This document shows, one piece after another, positions 56,661 through 64,000 of a DNA stretch of 64,000 bases (position 1 is its first letter; each line of letters starts with the position of its first letter). Source of the stretch: Azadirachta indica (taxonomy: Eukaryota; Streptophyta; Magnoliopsida; Sapindales; Meliaceae); assembly GCA_022749755.1 (NCBI GenBank), contig CM040440.1, forward strand, positions 7,985,269-8,049,268, read 5' to 3'. The notes under the pieces were generated by a model that was not told the DNA's origin, ran no database searches, and saw only the letters and a list, made by a program, of their open reading frames with translations. Position numbers and translations under genes: made by a program.

Positions 56661-58084
56661 AATCAACAGCATGTATATGTGGAGACTAATTTATGTCCTT
56701 GGCATACGTGAGTCTAACTTATTGTTTAAATTTTTTAATAATTATTATTTTTTATTAAAATGATAAATTAAAAAAATAATTTTTATTTAGCCCTTTGTAT
56801 ATTGTAAAAAAATTGAAATATGAATTAAATTGTTATAATTAAAAAAATATATTATAAAAAATATTAAAATAGGGATTAAAGTGTTATAACTAAAAAATAT
56901 ATATCTTATTTTAATAATTTATAAAAATTTAGTGTTTTATAACTAAAAAAAAGTATATCTTATTTTAATGATTTGTAAAAATTTAGTGTTACTTGAGTAC
57001 TTTGTATCCCTTTATTTGTTCAAACTAGAGGAATATTTGGTTTTTCTTGACTCCCAAATATTTGAGATAAATGTATCTCTACCCTTCGCATATACACACA
57101 TATGAAATATTCTATCATATTGGTATAAAGAATCTCAGTATTAATAACCTATTTATTTTGACCTTCAAATATAAAAGAAAAATATGGACCATTTATTTGT
57201 ATTATAATAATTAAGTTATTAATTAGATGGCATGTAAAATTTATCAATTACTCAGATTAAAAGTTATTTTTCTTAATTTTTTTTTTATTTTTTAATTTAT
57301 TAAAATTATTTTATTAAAATTTATTTTTTAAAATACATTTGAAATACAAATTCATATATTATAATTGAAATTTAATATTAAACAATGTGTTGTGCATACT
57401 AAAAATAATTTATTTTTAAAAATTATTTAAACATGATCAAAACGCATATTTTTTCTTTATTTTTTAAAAAATTATTAATAATAAAATAAATTATTAAAGC
57501 TCAAACATCAATATTAAGAAGTAAGAAAATCTCATTTATTACTTATGATAACTGTATTTATATGAATTAACAAAAAATATATGTTAATTTGAAAATGTAA
57601 ACATTATTGTAACTATTAATAATAAATAGTATAATAAAATAATTTTATAACTAAAAACAAATTAATAGAAAAAGAAATAAAAATATCTTTAAACCGATAA
57701 ATTGTGAGTGAAAAATACACATGTAATAGTACAAATATAAATAAAAAATTTTAAAAAGAAAAATTAAAAAAATAAACTGTAAATTAATTTAATTTTGTGA
57801 AATCGATATCAATTGTGATGAATTCAAAATTTAAAAAATCACATGTAATGAAAATTTAATTTCGTGTAATAAGGCTGCTATTATTACTGATAATTTATTT
57901 AATGACATGCAACCAAACAAAAAAGTAAAGAATGAGAAAAAAAAATTGATTAGTACGGAAGTAAAACAAAATTATTTAGACAATTGAAATAAATTAAAAA
58001 CATCAACAATCATATTTTTTTTTCTTGTGATCATAAGCATATGTTTAGAAAAAACATATATTTATGTGTTACATATACTTTATT

Positions 58085-58131
<47 letters not shown>

Positions 58132-59800
58132 GACTAGAGAATTCCAAATTCTCTCCTCTTGTTTTTATAATACCTTGCAATCCCTTTTTATTAATTGACA
58201 AGAGTTAAGTGTAACAATACATAAATCCTTAAAATTTAGTCTATTAATTTAAATAGTGGTTATAGTCTTAAAAATTCCAATAAAATTTACTTGATTAAAA
58301 AATAACAATTATATCCTTATACAATAGTAATTAGCTAAAATATTATTTTATTTTATAATACATTGTTAACTAATTTTATGAAGTATCTTTTGAATATAAA
58401 TTTATCTAAACTTTGAATTTTTTTTAACATAATATTCATAAATTGAAATATCAATTTTACAATTTTCTAAATAAATAAAATAATAATATTTCATTATTTA
58501 AAAATTATAAAATTGATCATTCAATTTTATTTAATATTTAGAAAATTTTATCATATTTAAAAAAATTCAAAATTTGGATGAACTTTTATTCAAAGAATAA
58601 TTTATAATATTTTTATTTAATATTTAATAAAAAATTATTAATATTGACTAATACAATGAAGAACAAAATATTTACAAAGAATATCATATCATTACTAGTA
58701 CGTATAAAAATCAATCTACATAAATTGATATGATAATGTTATATCATATTACTATATATTTTATATTTTCATAAAAAATTTAGTTTGAAGTATTTTTCAA
58801 TTGTGAAATTCAATGAGGAGTTGGAAATATTTTTTTTAACTAATTACTATTAATAAAGGTGTAATTGTTATTATTTAATAAATTAGAATTTTTGTGAGCA
58901 TTTTTGAAACTATTAGAAATATTTAAATTAATAGACTAAATTTTAGGGATTCATATGTTATTATACTTAATCTTATAACTACCAGAGGAGGCATTTGGGA
59001 TATTATGAAAACAACAAGACGGTGGTGGGGTATTAGGTCAAACAATAGGAGAAAATAGGGAAATTCCCCCTAATTGTACCCTAACTTGTTTTTTTTTAAT
59101 AATAAATTTTATATTTTTATTTTGTAATGGAATTTATGTGTAAGCAAGTAGAATTAGGAGGAAACATATAAGAAAATGAATAGGAGAAGATTCTATTTAA
59201 TCCTTATTGTAAAATAGATGATATATAACCTTTTTTTAATCTTTTAAGTTGTTATAAAAATAAATCAAATGTATTACTTCGTTATAGCCATAAATTAGAC
59301 TAAATCTTACATTCTTTGCACATGCAACTCATAGCTAATATACAAATGCAATAGTACAAGTAACTTACATTTTTATACAAATTGATATAATTAAACTCAT
59401 ATTATTGTAACATATTTTATATTATTTATTTATGTTTTTTAATGTGATAAGTGATCTTATATTAATACAATATGATCATATTCATTTATGTAAATATATA
59501 TATATTAATTTGTAAGAATAATCAAAGAGGGATGACAATTACTTTAGAATTGTCGATAGGAGTCATATGTGTATACTTTCTACCACTCAAGAATAAACAA
59601 TGTAAAAATTTAGTAAGAAAAATTTAAATAAAAATAGGTAAAGTTTCAAGTAACTAAAAGAGAGAAAAGAACTTGTTACTTTTAACCATGTCCTTATTTA
59701 TTGTCTGAAGAAAGGAGAATGGACCTTAATTACTAAGTAATATGTAAACATATAATATAAGGGAAATAATCATATATACCCATGTTAATAATCATATATA
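56661..59800 (+). repeat. AT-rich segmental duplicate downstream of C4
   Basis: Matches 36900-39811 at moderate divergence. Its (AAT)n microsatellite is much longer (58085-58131) than in the other copies. 59761-59786 retains about 25 bases of the left end of the MULE-type element found at 39812. Confidence 0.78.
58085..58131. repeat. (AAT)n microsatellite
   Basis: Read directly; about twice as long as at 12777-12797 and the C2 counterpart near 38127. Confidence 0.95.
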
Positions 59801-59814
59801 ATATTAAGGGAAGG

Positions 59815-62230
59815 GGAAAATGGGCCCAGGCCCTAGTTAGGCTTCCAAAAATCTTCCACCCGATCAGATCAAGAAGGCCCCTGTTAATTGTGGCTCGAAG
59901 GATAAGGGGAAGAGCTTGGCGGCTATCTCAGAGAAAGGGCTTGAAGTTCCCCTAAAGTGGCTAGCAGATTAGATCGAAAAGGAGGGGGATCGAGTGACTT
60001 ATAGCCCTTGAGGTGGCGAAAGTGCCCGATCTAAAGCTCGGACAAGAGCGTTTTAAAGGGGGCGATTGAGCTATTTCCTAAGGACCTGCCCCAAAATAAG
60101 CGAGGGCATTATGCTCATTTAACCCTGACCATGAGTGACCTCGGGACATTCATCTCCCCTGCAATCGACAAAACCATTAAAAATAAGCCAACAGAGGAAG
60201 CGTTAGACCTCTTCCATAAGTGGGCTTGTCTAGTTAATTTTCATTCTCCTTTTCCTCTCTTTTCATATTATCTGAGCTCTCTGTTACTAAACCAATGTTC
60301 CTTTTTGGCAGCTTGTTCATGGCCTGTCCCTTCACAAGAAAAGTGCCAAAGGGAATTCTTCTGCTATTGCCTTGACTCAGGAGACAATCTCCAAGCTCAA
60401 GGCAGAAAATGTAGAACAACTGAAAAGAGCCTAGTGTCATGGCATGAGAGATCGCATACTAGCTGGGTATGCTAAGGTGTGACAGCTCAAGCACATTGAT
60501 GTTGCATAGTGCAAAGTCGGCTTTGGTCCTAAGGGCTATTATGTAGAGGGGATTTAGACCACCCCTGCCCGAACTGGTCGGGGACTGAAGCCGTCCTCCT
60601 AATGAGGTCAAGGCAGGCCGAAACCAGTTAGATATGCGACACGTTAACAAGGCTTACTCTCGACATGGGGGTCTACGAGGGTGCCGCACGTGCTGCTCTG
60701 TTGAGCACGTGACAAATGGCATCAGAGCAGGAACGAGAATTTCCACAAAATCTCGTTATGTTCCTGACTCTTGTGGGAATCCACCGAGATGGACGAGGAT
60801 AATAGCCCACAAGATTGGGCGAGGGAAAGCAGGGTGCCTATTGTGTGACCCTTCGCCATGCTGCCCGAATATGGGCGTGCTCGCACCACGTTGTGGTGTC
60901 CCGCGGTAGGGGATCTTTCTAAGGGAAGATGAGCATAGTGGTTTGAAAGGCAACCGCATAGTGCCTCATCTACGCCAAGCACTGCTACCACCTTACGCCG
61001 AGGATGGTGTGCCCGCACGACTTGCTGTTACCGTGTTCTCTTTACGAGAGTCTCTCTAGCTTCCGGGGGAGATGGGCGTTATAAGTGGAGCGGTATGCAG
61101 GGTAGGGCCTCGATGGTCTACCAATTGAGCTGGGGAAAAATTTGAAGATGGCCACATGCACGAGGGCGTGCGCGATTTTCAGTGGGGGAGAATGTCATGG
61201 CACCAGAGATCGCATACTGGCTGGGTGTGCTAGGGTGTGACAGCTCAAGCACATTGATATTTCATGGTGCAAAGTCGGCTTTGGTCCCGAGGGCTATTAT
61301 GTAGAGGGGACTTAGACCAACCCTGCCTGAATTGGTCGGGGACTGAAATCGTTCTCATGATGAGGCCAAGGCAGGCCGAAACCAGTTAGATATGCGACGC
61401 GCTAATAAGGCTTACCCTCGACATGGGGGTCTACGAGGGTGTCGCACGTGCTGCTCCGCTAGGCACGTGACACTAGGAAGTTGAGAAGAAGTGGGAGCAT
61501 TCTGAAGCCCAACTATTCGGAGAAAGGAATAAATGAAATTTGGAGCGTTCCCACCTCGAGTCTTAAATTCTGACCTGATGGCTTGCAAGGCTTAGCTGGA
61601 CAGTGAGTTGGCCACGGTGGATGATCGCATTCAGAAGGCCAAGGATGATGGGTTTGATAAAGGCGTGGACACTGTCTACAAAATCATCCACTTCGCCGAT
61701 GTAAGTTATAGCATCTCATATATTTATGAAGCTCTGGGTCGCGATCTATCTAAAGTGGGCTCCCCAAAGGCTGGGTCTCCCGAAACAGAGCCCGCTGCAG
61801 AAGAAATCTCTGAGGCTGTTGGTCAGGGAACAACTCCAGCAAACACCGACCAGCAGCTTTTGATCTTCCTATGTCTGAGGTGGCTCAGAATCCCTCAGGT
61901 GCTGAAGCTGTTGGCCAGCCTACTTTTGGGACCTTCATCTTCTGGAATAAATGATAATGATTTTATAGCAAGAACTTATATTTTTGAACTTGTAAAATTT
62001 ATGTGATGTAATTATTTGTCTGCAATGGGGAATGCATCATTTCCTTTTTAGGCTGGTCTTTGTATTTAAATTCTCTTCTCTTTGAGCATGAATGATCGAC
62101 TTTCTAGTAATCAGTTAGATAATGTATGAATCTTCCAACAGAATTCCTTATAACCATCTTGCGGGGTTCAAAAATTTCTGTGTGAAATTCTAAGTATGAA
62201 ATTCTTAACATTTACGCATACAAGAATTTC
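59815..62230 (+). mobile_element. Gypsy-type transposon fragment, interrupted by a TRIM
   Basis: Same element as 14025-15720. It encodes DKGKSLAAISEKGLEV, then LTMSDLGTFISPAIDK, KPTEEALDLFHKWACLV, an intron (acceptor TTTGGCAG near 60312), LVHGLSLHKK and QETISKLKAENVEQLKRA. After the TRIM (60435-61472) it continues with VEKKWEHSEAQLF and VDDRIQKAKDDGFDKGVDTV (61608-62006), then the shared 3' tail. Several frame breaks. The exon-intron arrangement matches the 14025 copy. Confidence 0.72.
60435..61472 (+). mobile_element. Older TRIM retrotransposon copy, 1038 bp
   Basis: LTRs 60435-60714 and 61193-61472, each 280 bp and clearly more diverged from each other and from the 55176 copy. The PBS reads ATGGCATCAGAGC, with one change. 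Target duplication CTAG lies at 60431-60434 and 61473-61476. No coding capacity. Confidence 0.9.
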
Positions 62231-62560
62231 CGACCTGATTGTGACACCTTTGATCGGTATTTCCTTGATCACCATGCGCAATCTCTTTCCCGCGACGGTT
62301 ACATGGTTGATTTTGAGTCACGGTACAAATGCGTGGCCTAAATTTTCATTGCCCACGTCATGCTAGGTCGGGTGATGTTTTGTTCTGATCTGACTCGGTT
62401 ATCTCATCGAGGCAAACACCTTGGGTTGAGATCGGTCCTGCTTGTGCCATTTAGTCTCAGGAAATTATTGAATCCGACCACACTCCTTCTGATGACATAT
62501 TATATTATATCTAACCATAATAATCACATTAAAAACAAGGGTTAAAATTTCACTCACAAC
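62231..62560. repeat. GC-richer repeat shared inversely with 30105-30310
   Basis: GGAAATTATTGAATCCGACC and CATCGAGGCAAACACC are found in inverse at 30105-30220. It follows the transposon tail, so it is probably part of it or of a neighbouring repeat. Confidence 0.55.
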
Positions 62561-62568
62561 TATATGTT

Positions 62569-63110
62569 ATGAAACTTTAAATTATTAATTACAAGAAAAA
62601 CATAATTTTCAACATCATTGTTGCAGCAAATTTTTGTTAATAATTTCTAACAGTGGAGAAATACTACATAATAAAAAATAATCACCTCTCGTAAGAACAC
62701 ATTTTCCAAACACACCATTATTTTTGGAACTACTGTCATCCTGCAGCATGCAAAGCAGGAATACCTTATGTCGATCTCTGACGTTTCATATATATTTTTT
62801 ATTTTTCTTCTTGTGATGTTATGCTTCGTAAGTATAGAAGTGAGGCAGCAGAACCATCTTTGCTTCCAAATTTTCAATCACAACCATATCTCATGAAACA
62901 TTAAATTATTAATTACAAGAAAAGAATAAATTTCAACGTCATTGTTGCAGCAAATGTTTATTAAATAATTTCTAACACTACAGAAATACTACATAATGAA
63001 ATATAATCGAACACGTTTTCCAAATTGCAACTGCTGCCATCCTAGAGATGTAAAGCAGAATACCTTATTTGTGAAACTTGCATTTTCAGAATCTAATGTG
63101 TATCAATTGA
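62569..63110 (+). promoter_or_regulatory. Tandemly duplicated region upstream of the small ORF
   Basis: Two copies of a roughly 200-base unit lie about 320 bases apart: TTAAATTATTAATTACAAGA, GTTGCAGCAAAT, TTTCTAACA and GAAATACTACATAAT recur in order at 62575-62780 and 62895-63075. The same pair exists inversely at 29110-29540. It lies directly before the ATG at 63131, so it may be promoter or leader; that is inference. Confidence 0.5.
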
Positions 63111-63130
63111 ACAAGAGTAGGACAACCACC

Positions 63131-63253
63131 ATGAGCCAAGGCGCAGAAGGACCCTTCACTAAGCTTGAAGCTTTTGCGAAAGTTTCAGATCTCGCAAATC
63201 ATTATCCTCAAGCTGTGGTTTATCTTGACGCAGCACCAGAGTTTGCAACTTAG
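63131..63253 (+). CDS. Small exon or ORF of unknown function (MSQGAEGPFTKLEAF)
   Basis: A 40-codon frame: MSQGAEGPFTKLEAFAKVSD, LANHYPQAVVYLDAAPEFAT, stop TAG. The ATG sits in ACCATGAGCC, a good plant context. The downstream exon at 63544-63609 (IEVGKVKKQYIPSVIGVFPE) matches 286-351. Because TAG ends the first frame before any usable donor, the two are not clearly joined. The inverse copy at about 29060-28870 lacks the stop and the ATG. I do not recognise the protein. Confidence 0.4.
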   Translation: MSQGAEGPFTKLEAFAKVSDLANHYPQAVVYLDAAPEFAT

Positions 63254-64000
63254 TAAACTTAGGGGGAAGAGATGAACTAAGGTGTTCATGTTATTCTTTT
63301 TATTTATTTATTTTTCTCTCAATTTGTTGGATGTATTCATATGCATGCCTACCTTACTTGTTATTAGTTTTTTTTTTTTTAATATAACTGAGCGTAAAGT
63401 CAAAATTTCTAATTTGAAATTCTCCTATCTCGTTGCTTAATTTGTTTGGCTAAGAGCATCATTTTTTTCCTTGGTTTATGACATGTATTGGTCAATATGC
63501 TTTATACTTCTTACAATCTTAAACTTCAGTTTAATTGTTGCAGATTGAAGTTGGGAAAGTGAAGAAGCAGTATATTCCATCAGTCATTGGGGTATTTCCA
63601 GAGGGTGAGGTAATTTTTTTTTGGTTAATTTAGGTAATTCATGTCAAATTAATTTAACTTAATTGTTTTCTAAATATGACTTTTTACGTAAAATTTTCTA
63701 ATTAACATTGACACGTCTATAGGACTTTCAGACTTGAATTATAGTGGATAATTCAAAAATGAAATGCATAGTGTTATATTGAGTTGATAGAGATATTTCC
63801 AATATTATGTATATACACTTGTACGATACCATTATGACAAACAAAACAAGATCAAAAAGTTAAATAGGACATCCAATATTTGCTATTGAAAACTATCATA
63901 AAGAAAAGAATGAAGATAATATTTCATAAGTTATTCATGAAGTAACCTATGGTTGAGAGTTATGATGCACTGAATTAACAACTTCATCAACTGTGTTTTA
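63254..64000 (+). repeat. Right copy of the duplicated gene block
   Basis: Continues the block that starts the window, near-identical to 1-740, with exon 63544-63609. It suggests another YqgF-like gene copy may follow beyond the window edge. Confidence 0.75.

Overview
This window looks like nuclear DNA from a eudicot plant. It is very AT-rich, its genes are split into many short exons with GT-AG introns, and it holds plant-type Ty3/Gypsy, TRIM and MULE elements. I cannot name the species from sequence alone.

The dominant theme is a segmentally duplicated, transposon-riddled cluster of a divergent chaperonin-60 (CPN60/HSP60-like) gene. I see two apparently intact copies: C1 at 6665-11409 (+) and C3 at 43665-48530 (-). 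By hand splicing each gives 18 exons and a product of about 517-521 residues. Three large copies are broken: C1b at 15728-18950 (+), C2 at 32071-36840 (+) and C4 at 53660-56660 (+). Smaller debris lies at 19320-19555, 21880-22290, 49075-49250 and 52010-52470. The family keeps the apical-domain and C-terminal landmarks of mitochondrial CPN60, such as PGGGVALLHASKELDKLQ and GYDPAKGEYVHM. It lacks the GPKGR and GDGTT nucleotide-binding motifs and has Asn where the catalytic Asp398 of GroEL should be. It therefore reads as a lineage-expanded chaperonin relative with a dead or absent ATPase.

A second low-copy theme is a gene block seen at 1-1150 (+), 28020-29540 (-, degraded) and 62560-64000 (+). 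At the left edge it is followed by a YqgF/RuvX-like RNase-H-fold protein gene (1325-2785). A third gene, a truncated Ran GTPase (19554-20356, -), is fused out of frame to CPN60-like debris.

Mobile DNA fills the rest. There is a decayed chromodomain-bearing Ty3/Gypsy element (about 22290-28023, -) with an extra 157-residue ORF between PBS and gag. Fragments of a 'putative gypsy-type transposon' (Transposase_28-like plus coiled-coil) protein lie at 2813-3500, 4360-5690, 14025-15720 and 59815-62230. Three copies of a 1035-bp TRIM with 280-bp LTRs and 4-bp target duplications sit at 16641-18219 (rearranged), 55176-56210 and 60435-61472. A 723-bp solo-LTR-like insert is at 30571-31293. Two MULE-type inverted-repeat elements lie at 39812-40450 and 41214-42484; the second has a perfect 9-bp target duplication and a GC-rich Pack-MULE-like core.

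The large repeats let insertions be dated relative to each other. Empty sites in one duplicate confirm insertions in another, and several duplication boundaries coincide with transposon fragments. Coordinates of spliced exons, repeats and element ends were read by eye; no alignment was run.
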